Positions 1 to 10,317 of a DNA stretch of 64,000 nucleotides are shown here, in pieces. The translations under genes and the position numbers were made by a program. The stretch's first letter is position 1; each line of letters begins with the position of its first letter. This DNA is from Pseudanabaena sp. FACHB-1998 (GTDB lineage Bacteria > Cyanobacteriota > Cyanobacteriia > Pseudanabaenales > Pseudanabaenaceae): NCBI RefSeq assembly GCF_014696355.1, contig NZ_JACJQA010000026.1:62001-126000 (forward strand). The letters run 5' to 3'. A model generated the notes under the pieces. It worked only from the letters and a program-made list of their open reading frames with translations. It was not told the DNA's origin and made no database searches.

Positions 1-1
1 T

Positions 2-337
2 GAGTTTTTGGGGAAGCATAAGCAACAAGAACTATCTAATCGACTGGGTGTGCTGATCGGACATCTCTTAAAATGGCAATACCAACCCCAAAAGCGATCG
101 CGCAGTTGGCAAGTGACAATTCAGTTACAAAGAGAAGAAATTAACGATTTGTTGGCAGACAATCCGAGTTTAAAGTCTTATTTAGATAAAGCCCTGTTAA
201 AGGCGTTCCGCTTAGGATTGGCTTTAATTTTGAGTGAGACCCCAATTAAGAAAAGTTTATTGCCAGATGTCTGTCCCTATAGCCTTGAGCAATTGCTGGA
301 CTGCAACTATCCTGATGATATTGATGTGGAGTTTTAA
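2..337 (+). CDS. DUF29 family protein, 5' end cut by window
   Basis: This is the C-terminal part of a DUF29 protein, a family common in cyanobacteria with no established function. The reading frame is open to the left edge, so the start lies outside the window; the TTG at 8 is probably internal. The segment RLGVLIGHLLKWQYQP followed by KRSRSWQ and NDLLADNPSLK is the characteristic DUF29 core. The stop codon overlaps the ATG of the next gene by one base, so the two genes are probably co-transcribed. Assignment to the family is secure. No function is claimed. Confidence 0.85.
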   Translation, partial: EFLGKHKQQELSNRLGVLIGHLLKWQYQPQKRSRSWQVTIQLQREEINDLLADNPSLKSYLDKALLKAFRLGLALILSETPIKKSLLPDVCPYSLEQLLDCNYPDDIDVEF

Positions 338-1434
338 TGAAGTTCACATTTCGATTAATTTTAGGACTTCTTGCCTTGTCCCTAAATGCTTGTCAAGGAT
401 CTAATCTAGGAAGTTCGCTAGAAGGGGCGATCGCCCCAGCAACTCCCAATGACGAAGCATCCCCTAGCCCAACGGCTGAAACTATCCCCAAACCATCTCC
501 TTCGGTAGCCCAAACCGTAAAACCCACCACAAATCCCACAGTAAATCCAACTATAAATCCCACAGCAACGCCTGAAGCAGTCACCTTAACACCTGCTCCC
601 ACAAGTTCGCCTAGCTTTACGCCCAAATCCAGCGATCGCCTCAATTTCCAAACCTTTAAAAGCGATCGCCTCTCTAATCAGATGGTAGCGATCGCCCTGC
701 AAGCTTTCCCAAAATCAACCATTTCCGAAAATTCCAATTTGCTGAAAACGTTTTTCTCGATCAATTTTGCCAATGCTCCAATCCCTACGGCGGAATTTAG
801 TGATATCGAACAAGTCCCTGCGTCGCTCCGTCCTTGGATTAAAGAGCTGAATAAATTAGGGACAATCTCCGCAAAAACAGGTCAGCTATTTCAGCCCAAT
901 ACTTTAGTGGCAAGACGAGAATATGCCCGATGGTTATTGCAAACCAATAATCGTTTTTATAAAAATCAACCCAGTCGCCAGATTCGGCTTGCTCAACCAA
1001 GCGATACAGCAAGCTTTCCCGATATTCCCAATAATCACCCAGACTTTGCGATTATCCAAGGCTTAGCCAACGCGGGGTTAATTGGGGGTACGGGCGATCG
1101 CTTCCGTCCTAACGATCCCTTACTACGCGAAGAGCTAGTGCAATGGAAAATTCCCCTCGATGTGCGCCAGCCTTTACCGAGTGCAACGTGGGAAAGCATT
1201 AGTCAAACTTGGGGCTTTAAAGATAGCGATCGCATTAGCGAAAATGCCTTAGGCGCAATTTTTGCCGATGCCCAATTACGAGATCTTGCCAATATTCGGC
1301 GTAGTTTTGGATTTACTACCTTACTACAACCCCAAAAGCCCGTTACCCGTGCCGAAGCCGCCGCGTCCCTTTGGTACTTTGGCACTGCGGTGGATGGCAT
1401 ATCCGCAAGCAAAGTTTTAGAGCAAGATAATTAA
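337..1434 (+). CDS. Lipoprotein with SLH-like domains
   Basis: Predicted envelope lipoprotein of 365 residues. A signal peptide ends in the lipobox LNAC with the lipidated cysteine at residue 19. A Pro/Thr/Ser-rich linker follows (about residues 30-95). Three S-layer-homology-like repeats come after it, at roughly 153-205, 224-270 (FPDIPNNHPDFAIIQGLANAGLI, then FRPNDPLLREEL) and 290-350 (ending AEAAASLWYFG). SLH domains bind peptidoglycan-linked polymers in other bacteria. In cyanobacteria such lipoproteins are usually annotated as SLH-domain proteins of unknown role. The start overlaps the DUF29 stop by one base. Confidence 0.85.
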   Translation: MKFTFRLILGLLALSLNACQGSNLGSSLEGAIAPATPNDEASPSPTAETIPKPSPSVAQTVKPTTNPTVNPTINPTATPEAVTLTPAPTSSPSFTPKSSDRLNFQTFKSDRLSNQMVAIALQAFPKSTISENSNLLKTFFSINFANAPIPTAEFSDIEQVPASLRPWIKELNKLGTISAKTGQLFQPNTLVARREYARWLLQTNNRFYKNQPSRQIRLAQPSDTASFPDIPNNHPDFAIIQGLANAGLIGGTGDRFRPNDPLLREELVQWKIPLDVRQPLPSATWESISQTWGFKDSDRISENALGAIFADAQLRDLANIRRSFGFTTLLQPQKPVTRAEAAASLWYFGTAVDGISASKVLEQDN

Positions 1435-1550
1435 CTACCTTCCCTTGTGGGGTGGGTTTTAAATTTTGATTCGAGAGAAGTAATGCAATTTGGGATATAG
1501 AGACGCTAGAATATTAGTAATTGTTATTATTGAGAAAAAATCTATAGATT

Positions 1551-1769
1551 ATGTCGCAGTATCAACGTATCGAGTACTTAATCGGGAAAGATGGCAAAAT
1601 CGTTGAACGAGCGATTGATATAACGGGCAGCGAATGCGTAGCAATCACTGCTCAAATTGAGTCAAATTTAGGAAAAGTTGAAACTCGCGAATTATTACCT
1701 AATTATTACGAGACAACTGAGCAAAATATAGATCACTATGCGATCGCGCAAGCTCAGTCCGAACAGTAA
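1551..1769 (+). CDS. DUF2997 small protein
   Basis: A 72-residue protein of the DUF2997 family. The N-terminal strand (RIEYLIGKDGKIVERAIDITGSEC) and the central helix ending LGKV plus LLPNYYE match the family pattern as I remember it. In many cyanobacteria DUF2997 genes sit beside a ycf35/DUF1257 gene; no such neighbour is present here. It has its own short upstream gap after the SLH lipoprotein. Function is unknown. Confidence 0.75.
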   Translation: MSQYQRIEYLIGKDGKIVERAIDITGSECVAITAQIESNLGKVETRELLPNYYETTEQNIDHYAIAQAQSEQ

Positions 1770-1958
1770 TTCTAAACAGAGATAGATACTTTGGGGCTTA
1801 TAGCGATTTTGTGCTTCCTTGAGCGCTCTTTTTTGCATACAAATTTGCAATATTTGCGAATCTATCTCAACAAAAGTTAAAATGCTTACCCTATTTGGGT
1901 AAAATTATGGTTAAGAAATTAAGAATTGTTAACGGTTGCCTTATGTAAGAGATGTGTC

Positions 1959-2651
1959 ATGGTAACTCAAACTCCGCTATTAGTATCAGAGTCGAGCGCA
2001 ACCTCTAAGCTGCGAAAAATTTTCGCAGATATTGATGCCATGAGCTGTCCGCATAGGTTAAATTTTCACCTGCATACGGTGCATTCCGATGGAAAAATGC
2101 AGCCTGAAGATTTAATTCAACAGGCGATCGCCCTGCGTTTATCTGATCTGGCGATTACCGATCACCATGCGATCGCGGGATATTTTATTGCTAAAAATTA
2201 TTTAGAACGCTTCGCCAATCATACTTCGGAGAATTTGCCCACGCTCTGGTCTGGTATTGAAGTAAATGCCAGTCTTATTTTTACAGAAGTGCATATTCTG
2301 GGCTATGGATTTGATCCCGACCATGAGGCAATGCTTCCCTATTTGCAGGGCAAAACCACCGCAGGGCTAGACTATCAAGCAATTAGTGTAATTAAGGCGA
2401 TGCATTTAGCGGGTGGCTTAGCCGTGCTTGCCCACCCTGCTCGTTATCGCCGATCGCCTGAAGAATTGATCCCTGCCGCCGCCGCCCTTGGCATTGATGG
2501 GGTGGAAACCTACTATGGCTATGACAATAGCGATCCTTGGAAACCCAGTCCCAAGCAAACAGAGGAAATTCGCAATCTGGCGGATATGTATGGCTTAATG
2601 CATACCTGTGGGACTGATTCTCACGGCTTTAAAATTAGTAAAAGACTGTAA
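1959..2651 (+). CDS. PHP-domain metal-dependent phosphoesterase
   Basis: A 230-residue PHP-superfamily protein. Metal-binding motifs are visible: HLHTVHSDG at residues 37-45, ITDHH at 66-70, a central HPAR motif and a C-terminal GTDSHG. PHP proteins include histidinol phosphatases, the YciV/RnaAM nuclease and polymerase-associated phosphoesterases; which substrate this one uses cannot be told. The ATG at 1959 is preferred to an upstream in-frame TTG at 1926 because AAGAG lies about 8 nt before the ATG. The gene ends 3 nt before an inverted repeat that separates it from the next gene. Confidence 0.85.
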   Translation: MVTQTPLLVSESSATSKLRKIFADIDAMSCPHRLNFHLHTVHSDGKMQPEDLIQQAIALRLSDLAITDHHAIAGYFIAKNYLERFANHTSENLPTLWSGIEVNASLIFTEVHILGYGFDPDHEAMLPYLQGKTTAGLDYQAISVIKAMHLAGGLAVLAHPARYRRSPEELIPAAAALGIDGVETYYGYDNSDPWKPSPKQTEEIRNLADMYGLMHTCGTDSHGFKISKRL

Positions 2652-2653
2652 CA

Positions 2654-2684
2654 GTGAGTGATGGCGCTTCGCGCCGCCACTCAC
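2654..2684. repeat. Triloop palindrome, 14-bp arms
   Basis: Arms 2654-2667 and 2671-2684 pair with two mismatches around the centre GCGC-TTC-GCGC. It lies between two co-directional genes. A GTG inside it is in frame with the downstream oxidoreductase but is not a credible start. Confidence 0.8.
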
Positions 2685-2701
2685 CTCTTGAATTTAAATT
2701 T

Positions 2702-4204
2702 ATGACAGACAAACCAAAAGTAATTGTTGTGGGTGCGGGTTGGGCGGGTTTAGGAGCAACCTATCAACTCACCAAACAGGGTTATGACGTAACCCTGTTG
2801 GAAGCAGGAGCGCAGGCAGGGGGACTAGTAGCAGGTTGGAAAACAGAGGGGGGGCGATCAGTCGAAGCAGGGATTCATGGCTTTTGGTATCCCTATCGCA
2901 ATATCTTTTCTTTAGTCAAAGAGCTTGAGCTTGATCCCTTCACCGATTGGACGCGATCGGCGCAATATTCTCCCGCAGGGTTAGAGGTGGAGTCGCCCAT
3001 TTTTCAAGAATTGCCGCGATTGCCTTCACCCCTTGGGACTTTTGCCTATACCCAATTTAAGCGTCTGCCCTTAAGCGATCGCCTTTCGGCATTGCCCTTA
3101 ATGTATGCCTTAGTAGACTTTGATAACTCCGACGAAGCATGGAAACGCTACGACCAAATTACGGCGCGTGAGCTATTCCGCCAGTATGGAGTTTCCGAAA
3201 GGTTATACCGTGAATCCTTCGAGCCAATGTTATTGGTCGGACTATTTGCGTCAGGTGAGCAATGCTCAGCAGCAGCAGCTTTAGGAATGCTCTATTATTT
3301 CATTTTGGCGCACCAAGCGGATTTTGATGTGGTCTGGTGTCGCGGCACGGTGGGCGAAAAAATCTTTAAACCTTGGTGCGATCGCATTACTAGTTTAGGC
3401 GGCAAAATCCTCACCAATCGACGGGTGAGTGATGTCCGTGTTGATCCGTCGGGCAAGGTTACAGGCGTAATTTGTGGTGAAGAAATCTTTGATGCTGATG
3501 CGGTGATTTTTTCCGTCGGGATTTCAGGAATGCAAAAGATTGTCTCTAGTAGCCCTGCCTTGCAAAAGCGTCGCGAATTTCGTAACTTGATGAACTTGGG
3601 GGCGATCGATGTTTTAGCGGTGCGTCTATGGTTCGATCGCAAAGTTAAAGTACCGCGTCCCTCTAATGCTTGCTTTGGCTTTGATGCAACTACGGGCTGG
3701 ACATTTTTTGATCTTAACGCTCTCCATGACGAATATGCGGACGAAACAGGCTCAGTGATTGAAGTAGATTTCTATCACGCTAACCAGTTCTTGCCCCTCG
3801 ATAATCAAGAAATTGTGGCGATCGTCCAGAAATATCTTGCTTCCTGTTTACCTGAATTTAGTTCAGCAAATGTGGTCGATAGCAGTGTGATTCGTTTACC
3901 TCGTGCCGTTAGTCATTTTGCACCCGGAAGCTACCAACATCTGCTGCGCCCAATTACCAGTTTTCCGAATTTGTATATGAGTGGCGATTGGATCATTACC
4001 AGTCATGGCTCATGGTCACAGGAAAAAGCCTATGTAACGGGGTTAGAATCCGCAAATTTAGTGATTCAGCAATTTAATCAAGGCAATATGACCCAAATTC
4101 TGCCCATAGAAGCTGATGAGCCACATATTCAAGTTGCGCGATCGCTTAATCAAAGTCTAAGAAATATAGTCAAATCCTTAATTCCTAATTTCTTCTTGCC
4201 ATAA
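2702..4204 (+). CDS. FAD-dependent oxidoreductase, carotenoid-desaturase-like
   Basis: A 500-residue flavoprotein of the amine oxidase / phytoene-desaturase-like superfamily. The dinucleotide-binding motif GAGWAG is at residues 11-16, followed by an acidic strand end (LLEA) and GGLVAGW. A C-terminal FAD-contacting segment LYMSGDWI...GSWSQEKAYVTGLESA lies near 425-455. Length and layout resemble the plant-type phytoene or zeta-carotene desaturases of cyanobacteria. The sequence is not obviously either CrtP or CrtQ, so a paralogous desaturase or isomerase is equally possible. ATG 2702 is chosen because the glycine motif then lies at the expected distance. The upstream GTG at 2654 falls inside an inverted repeat. 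Confidence 0.75.
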   Translation: MTDKPKVIVVGAGWAGLGATYQLTKQGYDVTLLEAGAQAGGLVAGWKTEGGRSVEAGIHGFWYPYRNIFSLVKELELDPFTDWTRSAQYSPAGLEVESPIFQELPRLPSPLGTFAYTQFKRLPLSDRLSALPLMYALVDFDNSDEAWKRYDQITARELFRQYGVSERLYRESFEPMLLVGLFASGEQCSAAAALGMLYYFILAHQADFDVVWCRGTVGEKIFKPWCDRITSLGGKILTNRRVSDVRVDPSGKVTGVICGEEIFDADAVIFSVGISGMQKIVSSSPALQKRREFRNLMNLGAIDVLAVRLWFDRKVKVPRPSNACFGFDATTGWTFFDLNALHDEYADETGSVIEVDFYHANQFLPLDNQEIVAIVQKYLASCLPEFSSANVVDSSVIRLPRAVSHFAPGSYQHLLRPITSFPNLYMSGDWIITSHGSWSQEKAYVTGLESANLVIQQFNQGNMTQILPIEADEPHIQVARSLNQSLRNIVKSLIPNFFLP

Positions 4205-4274
4205 ATTGATGGTAATCAATGTAAAATTAGATACGGTTAGACCAGCCACGATCAAACATCCGATCAAAAATTTT

Positions 4275-5003
4275 ATGCTTTTAACAGAACAAGCGCCCTC
4301 TTCTTCCAAAACCACTATCGGTTGTGTCTTGGTAGTGGAAGACGAAGCAATTATTCAAGAGGCGATCGCCTTGGCTTTACGTGAGGAAGGATATAGTGTT
4401 TTGCTGGCTGAAGATGGCTACAATGCCTTGCAAGTCGCTAAAAATGCATCAAGTTTAGATTTGGTTATTTTGGATGTAATGTTGCCTTCGATCAATGGCT
4501 TAGATTTTTGTCGAATTCTTCGCCATGAAGGAAATAACGTTCCTGTTTTGATGATTAGCGCTAGGGGTAATGAGTCTGATCGCATTGTGGGCTTAGAGGT
4601 GGGAGCCGATGATTATCTCAGCAAACCCTTTGGAATGCGGGAACTAGTCGCGCGTTGTCGTGCCTTATTGCGTCGCAGCCGTCGTGATTTTTTGGCATCA
4701 AATGCCCCTGTTTATAAATTTGGTGATATCACCATGTATCCCGATGAATGTCGGGTAACGATTAACGAAGCTGAAATTAATCTTTCACCTAAAGAGTTTC
4801 GTCTCCTAGATTTATTTATGAGTCATCCCCGTCGTGTCTGGTCGCGGGAGCAGTTGTTAGAGAAAGTCTGGGGATTAGACTTTGTTGGTGATAGCAAAAC
4901 TGTAGATGTGCATATTCGCTGGCTCAGGGAAAAAATTGAAGTTGATCCCAGCGATCCTAAACACATTGTTACTGTGAGAGGATTTGGCTATCGCCTAGGT
5001 TAA
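4275..5003 (+). CDS. OmpR/PhoB-family response regulator
   Basis: Two-component response regulator with an N-terminal receiver domain (LVVEDEAIIQEA, phospho-acceptor region VILDVMLPSINGLDF, then SKPFGMRELVARCRALLRR) and a C-terminal winged helix (INLSPKEFRLLDLFMSHPRRVWSREQLLEKVWG, SKTVDVHIRWLREKIE, VTVRGFGYRLG). It belongs to the cyanobacterial OmpR group that includes SphR and RpaB-like regulators, but I do not assign a name. The start is uncertain: an in-frame TTG at 4206 and ATG at 4209 lie just after the oxidoreductase stop. ATG 4275 gives the shorter N-terminus typical of the family. No histidine kinase is adjacent. Confidence 0.85.
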   Translation: MLLTEQAPSSSKTTIGCVLVVEDEAIIQEAIALALREEGYSVLLAEDGYNALQVAKNASSLDLVILDVMLPSINGLDFCRILRHEGNNVPVLMISARGNESDRIVGLEVGADDYLSKPFGMRELVARCRALLRRSRRDFLASNAPVYKFGDITMYPDECRVTINEAEINLSPKEFRLLDLFMSHPRRVWSREQLLEKVWGLDFVGDSKTVDVHIRWLREKIEVDPSDPKHIVTVRGFGYRLG

Positions 5004-5020
5004 AACTTACTCCTAAAAAT

Positions 5021-5056
5021 ACCCAAGAACTAGCGGTGCGGCGCTAGTTCTTGGGT
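5021..5056. terminator. Palindrome with perfect 15-bp arms
   Basis: Perfect arms 5021-5035 and 5042-5056 with a 6-nt centre GTGCGG, between the convergent response-regulator and yidD genes. The arm begins ACCCAAGAA, a sequence that returns in the palindrome at 61232-61296. A bidirectional terminator role is likely for this position. Confidence 0.7.
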
Positions 5057-5079
5057 TTGAGCGTAAAGCGCCGCCAATT

Positions 5080-5310
5080 TTATTCTTTGGAGGGTAAATT
5101 TTCTGGGACAGGATCATAGCCACCCATATGCCAAGGATGGCAAGAGCAAATACGTTTAACCGCCAAAGATCCACCCGTCAACAGTCCGAAACGCTCGATC
5201 GCCGTTAATGCATATTGCGAACAGGTGGGTTGAAATCGACAACTAGGCGGCGTTAGGGGCGAAATACACAAGCGGTAAAACTGAATTAACAGGATGACAA
5301 GTTTTTTCAT
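5080..5310 (-). CDS. yidD: YidD membrane insertion efficiency factor
   Basis: A 76-residue YidD-family protein. The signature is complete: an amphipathic N-terminal helix ([18 protein letters not shown]), then [19 protein letters not shown], a Cys/His segment ([15 protein letters not shown]) and a short tail. In other bacteria YidD aids YidC-dependent insertion of membrane proteins. The frame extends 26 codons further upstream, but ATG at 5308-5310 gives the normal family N-terminus. The gene is divergent from aguB, whose start is about 70 bp away. Confidence 0.92.
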   Translation of the reverse strand: MKKLVILLIQFYRLCISPLTPPSCRFQPTCSQYALTAIERFGLLTGGSLAVKRICSCHPWHMGGYDPVPENLPSKE

Positions 5311-5381
5311 AGTTTTTCTGTGACTGCGGTAGGCTATTGAGAAAGCGCTAGCCACATCTTCACTCTTCATTTTATCCACTG

Positions 5382-6236
5382 ATGTCATCTTCTAAAACTG
5401 TCACGATCGCCGCTATTCAAGCATCTTTGAATGCTGATGTGGCAACTAATGTCGCTAAAATCTCGGACTTAGTTGCTAAAGCCGCCTATCAAGGAGCGCA
5501 AGTAATCTTGCCACCTGAATTATTTGAAAGTCCCTATTTTTGTCGAGAGGAACGCGATCTCTTTTTTGCTTGGGCGCATCCAGTCGAAAATCATCCCACA
5601 ATTGCCCATTTTCAAAAATTAGCCCAAGAACTACGGGTAGTAATTCCTGTTTCGTTTTTTGAGCGATCGGGACAGGTTTATTACAACAGTTTGGCAATGA
5701 TTAATGCTGATGGCGCATTGCTTGGTGTTTATCGCAAAAGTCATATTCCCGATGGACCAGGTTACGAGGAAAAGTTTTATTTTCGGGCGGGGGATACGGG
5801 CTTTAAGGTATGGGATACGAGTTTTGGCAAAATCGGTGTCGGCATTTGTTGGGATCAATGGTTTCCTGAATGCGCTAGAGCGATGGTGCTGATGGGAGCC
5901 GAGATTTTGCTATATCCCACGGCGATCGGCTCGGAACCAGAGGAACCCAATTTAAATACGAAAGATCCTTGGCAACGCGCCATGATTGGTCATGCAGTCA
6001 GCAATGTAATTCCTGTGGTAGCCGCTAATCGCATTGGCTTAGAGGGCAGTCAAACTTTTTACGGACATTCCTTTATTGCTAACCATCGTGGCGATAAGGT
6101 TGCTGAGCTAAATGATCAGGAAGAAGGCGTAATTTCCGCAGAGTTCGATCTAGAAACCATCACACTTAATCGCGCTTCCTTCGGATTTTTCCGCGATCGC
6201 CGCCCCGATCTGTACCAAGCATTATTGCAACCCTAA
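5382..6236 (+). CDS. aguB: N-carbamoylputrescine amidase
   Basis: A 284-residue carbon-nitrogen hydrolase of the nitrilase superfamily. The catalytic triad is visible: Glu46 in LPPELFES, Lys119 in [12 protein letters not shown] and Cys156 in [12 protein letters not shown]. The motifs [11 protein letters not shown] and IGSEPEEP are typical of AguB, which hydrolyses N-carbamoylputrescine to putrescine, CO2 and ammonia in the agmatine route. No agmatine deiminase (aguA) is nearby. The stop codon lies inside the left arm of the inverted repeat at 6235-6269. Confidence 0.93.
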   Translation: MSSSKTVTIAAIQASLNADVATNVAKISDLVAKAAYQGAQVILPPELFESPYFCREERDLFFAWAHPVENHPTIAHFQKLAQELRVVIPVSFFERSGQVYYNSLAMINADGALLGVYRKSHIPDGPGYEEKFYFRAGDTGFKVWDTSFGKIGVGICWDQWFPECARAMVLMGAEILLYPTAIGSEPEEPNLNTKDPWQRAMIGHAVSNVIPVVAANRIGLEGSQTFYGHSFIANHRGDKVAELNDQEEGVISAEFDLETITLNRASFGFFRDRRPDLYQALLQP

Positions 6237-6269
6237 TAAAAAAGCGACGCTTTGCGTCGCTTTTTTATT
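6235..6269. terminator. Bidirectional terminator palindrome, perfect 16-bp arms
   Basis: Perfect arms 6235-6250 and 6254-6269 around GC-TTT-GC, with an A-tract and T-tract at the outer ends. Both convergent genes end in it: the aguB stop is at 6234-6236 and the phosphoesterase stop is at 6268-6270. It is a good intrinsic terminator on either strand. Confidence 0.9.
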
Positions 6270-7041
6270 AAACCCAAGACCATCGGCGCTTAGGTGTAGT
6301 TGCCTTAATGGCTTCTTGCCTTTGTGATCGCGTAGGCATCGGCTCAATGACCGTAGTAATTTCCGACAGCGGATTTACTCGCAACTCATTTGTAAAGGTA
6401 TTACATTGATAGACTGTTGCCGAATCCAGATCTAGCGCAGTCATCCATCCACTTTTAGGATGATAAGCGCCAGTATCAATATCTAACCAGCCTTTACCAA
6501 GCACTAAATTTCCCGGCTTTACCCCCGGAAATACGAAGGTAATCGTATGACCAGTGATAATAATTTTGTTGTCAAAAAATGGTTCTGTAGTGCTGTGAAA
6601 TTCTTCACGAATCCAACAGAATTCCGCAGAACCTTGCAATTCAAGGGGAATATTAGGATTAAGCCCAGCATGAACTAGCCAAGCGTCACCTAAGTCCACA
6701 TATAGTGGAAGTTGTTGCATCCATTCTAGATGGTCATTGGGCATACCATCTTTTCCATAGCTTTCAATGGTATTACAGCCACCATTGAGCAACCATCCTT
6801 TCCAAACTAATGATCCTTCCGTGCTGCTATAGGCTTCGAGACACATTTGCTCGTGATTGCCTCGCAGACAGGTATGACCATTTTCGATGACCCATTTCAC
6901 AACGTCAGCGCTGCGGTTACCGCGATCTATTAAGTCACCGAGAAAAAATAATTTGTCGTTTGGACTGCACTTAATAAACTCTACTAGCTTCATTAAGCCG
7001 TCAAATTGACCATGAATATCGCCAAACACATATCGAGTCAA
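6268..7041 (-). CDS. PPP-family metallophosphoesterase (Ser/Thr phosphatase-like)
   Basis: A 257-residue calcineurin-like phosphoesterase. The PPP signatures are present in order: GDIHGQ (7-12), GDLIDRG (about 36-42), RGNHEQ (about 60), then HAGLNP and ITGHT further on. Related bacterial enzymes act as protein phosphatases or diadenosine tetraphosphatases; the substrate is not evident. The start appears to be TTG at 7039-7041, preceded by GGGGTG about 8 nt upstream; the only nearby upstream ATG is followed by a stop. It ends convergently with aguB in a shared palindrome. Confidence 0.85.
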   Translation of the reverse strand: MTRYVFGDIHGQFDGLMKLVEFIKCSPNDKLFFLGDLIDRGNRSADVVKWVIENGHTCLRGNHEQMCLEAYSSTEGSLVWKGWLLNGGCNTIESYGKDGMPNDHLEWMQQLPLYVDLGDAWLVHAGLNPNIPLELQGSAEFCWIREEFHSTTEPFFDNKIIITGHTITFVFPGVKPGNLVLGKGWLDIDTGAYHPKSGWMTALDLDSATVYQCNTFTNELRVNPLSEITTVIEPMPTRSQRQEAIKATTPKRRWSWV

Positions 7042-7516
7042 CTTATTTCACCCCATATCAGAAATGATGAAGGTAAAAACATAAAGCGCATAAATCTAGC
7101 GATAGTTATCAATAAAGCGTAGCAGTCAAGTAGGATTTGCAAGGCTGATACAATTTTTGAAGGAATTTATTCTGAATTTACTGCTTCTATTTTAGGACAG
7201 ATTTTTCCCTAAATTTGTTTCCTTCAATTCTATAATCTAGGCTTTTTGTTTTGTTCCTATCTACTATAGCAACCCTAGATATTTTTTCAAAGAATGCGTT
7301 GGAGAAGCTGTCAATTCTTATTATGAAGCTAATTCGAGAATTAGAATCAGGACGAAGAAATGCTTTTTGACAAAATATCTTAGTAGCTCAGCGCACAATT
7401 AAATAGAAAACCCTAAACCCTGTAGCCCACGCGCAGCGTGGGCTACAGGGTTGGGATTAGCTACTTAGGCAGGGATAAAGAATGTTTTCTGTTTTAATAT
7501 ACTTCAGAATATTTTT
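7042..7516. other. Divergent intergenic region, 475 bp
   Basis: Region between the divergent phosphoesterase and truB genes. It contains the palindrome at 7416-7452 and otherwise AT-rich DNA. I see no tRNA, small ORF or clear operator in it. Confidence 0.5.
7416..7452. repeat. Triloop palindrome, perfect 17-bp arms
   Basis: Perfect arms 7416-7432 and 7436-7452 around GC-GCA-GC, about 65 bp before truB. It lies between two divergent genes, so it cannot be a normal gene-end terminator, though it may sit in the truB leader. Confidence 0.85.
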
Positions 7517-8446
7517 ATGTTTAATGGATTTATTAGCATTGATAAACCGCCAGAAATCACGGCTCATGACTGTGTGAGTCGATTACGCAAACTTTTAAAG
7601 CAAAAGAAAATCGGGCATGGTGGGACACTCGATCCGATGGCTACAGGGGTGTTACCGATCGCGGTAGGAAATGCGACCAGACTCTTACGTTTTTTGCCTG
7701 AAGGTAAGGCATATGACGCAAAAATTCGCTTTGGGATTGTGACTAATACTGATGACATTACGGGAGCAGTGCTGAATGATCGCCCTTGCCCAGAATTGAC
7801 TTTGGCTATGGTTGAGCAGGTTTTACCATTATTTCAAGGCAAAATCACCCAACGTCCGCCAGCTTTTAGCGCGATTCAAGTAAATGGTAAACGGCTTTAT
7901 GATTTAGCGCGAAGAGGGGAGGTTACTGAGGCGGATATTCCCACTCGTGCAGTAGAAGTGAAGGAAATTCGCGTTTTAGACTGGACTGCGGGAGATTATG
8001 CGGAACTTGATGTCGCGATCGCCTGTGGTTCGGGGACATATATTCGGGCGATCGCGAGGGACTTAGGCGAAAAATTGGGATGTGGGGCGACGTTATCCTA
8101 TTTAAGGCGCACCTATAGCAATGGATTTTCCTTAGAATCAAGTTTGACCTTTGAGCAAGTTGGCGATCGCTTGCAGGCTAGCAGCTTAGATGTTTTAGCG
8201 CCCGATCATGGGTTACATCTTTTACCCGCTTTATCGCTAAATGTAGAGCTAACTAAGCGTTGGTGTATGGGGCAGGCGATCGCCTTTACGGATTTTGCCG
8301 AAGATTTGGCAAGTAATAATTTATCTGGTGGAGAGAGTTCGCCAACTTATGTGAGAGTTTATGACTATGAACAGAATTTTTTAGGAGTTAGCGAAGCTCA
8401 TGAAACCAGTATTCAGCCCGTAGTAGTTTTAACACCTGTGAATTAA
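7517..8446 (+). CDS. truB: tRNA pseudouridine-55 synthase TruB
   Basis: A 309-residue TruB enzyme that isomerises U55 to pseudouridine in the tRNA T-loop. The N-terminus (FISIDKPPEITAHDCVSRLRKLL) and the catalytic motif GHGGTLDPMATGVLP, with Asp39, are diagnostic. PPAFSAIQVNGKRLYDLARRGE, CGSGTYIRAIARDLG and a C-terminal PUA-like extension follow. The gene stands alone. Its TAA at 8444-8446 is inside the left arm of the following palindrome. Confidence 0.97.
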   Translation: MFNGFISIDKPPEITAHDCVSRLRKLLKQKKIGHGGTLDPMATGVLPIAVGNATRLLRFLPEGKAYDAKIRFGIVTNTDDITGAVLNDRPCPELTLAMVEQVLPLFQGKITQRPPAFSAIQVNGKRLYDLARRGEVTEADIPTRAVEVKEIRVLDWTAGDYAELDVAIACGSGTYIRAIARDLGEKLGCGATLSYLRRTYSNGFSLESSLTFEQVGDRLQASSLDVLAPDHGLHLLPALSLNVELTKRWCMGQAIAFTDFAEDLASNNLSGGESSPTYVRVYDYEQNFLGVSEAHETSIQPVVVLTPVN

Positions 8447-8487
8447 AAAATGAGTCGCCCACATAGTGGACGACTCATTTTTTAATT
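8441..8487. terminator. Palindrome between truB and pgm, 17-bp arms
   Basis: Perfect outer arms 8441-8457 and 8471-8487 contain an A-tract and a T-tract. An inner CCAC-ATA-GTGG stem extends the pairing. It overlaps the truB stop and lies between convergent genes, so a bidirectional terminator is likely. Confidence 0.85.
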
Positions 8488-8511
8488 TAGAGGCGCAAAG
8501 CACCACTTTGG

Positions 8512-10161
<1,650 letters not shown>

Positions 10162-10229
10162 TTAAACACAGAAAAGCCCATACCTTTAGGCTTTCTCTCA
10201 TTTTACGAGGCATTGGTAAAAAAACATCA

Positions 10230-10278
10230 GTGCAGTAAAGGGAAAGAAACGCTTAGCGATTCTTTCCCTTTACTGCAC
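10230..10278. repeat. Palindrome with 19-bp perfect arms
   Basis: Perfect arms 10230-10248 and 10260-10278, plus an inner CGC-TTA-GCG stem. It lies between htpG and pgm, which are co-directional on the minus strand. It directly abuts another palindrome at 10279. Confidence 0.85.
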
Positions 10279-10314
10279 AAAAAGTACCTTCCGCAAAGCG
10301 AGAAGTACTTTTTT
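10279..10314 (-). terminator. Likely htpG terminator, GC-AAA-GC palindrome
   Basis: Imperfect arms 10279-10294 and 10298-10314 around CGC-AAA-GCG, just after the htpG stop. It is bounded by an A-run and a T-run, as in an intrinsic terminator. Confidence 0.75.
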
Positions 10315-10317
10315 AGT

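Noticed and set aside
393-644. Val/Gly-rich minus-strand frame in the SLH lipoprotein gene
   Set aside because: It is the complement of the Pro/Thr-rich linker of a clear lipoprotein and has no independent support.
2654-2700. GTG start for the carotenoid-desaturase-like gene
   Set aside because: The GTG lies in the arm of an inverted repeat and adds residues absent from the family; ATG 2702 fits better.
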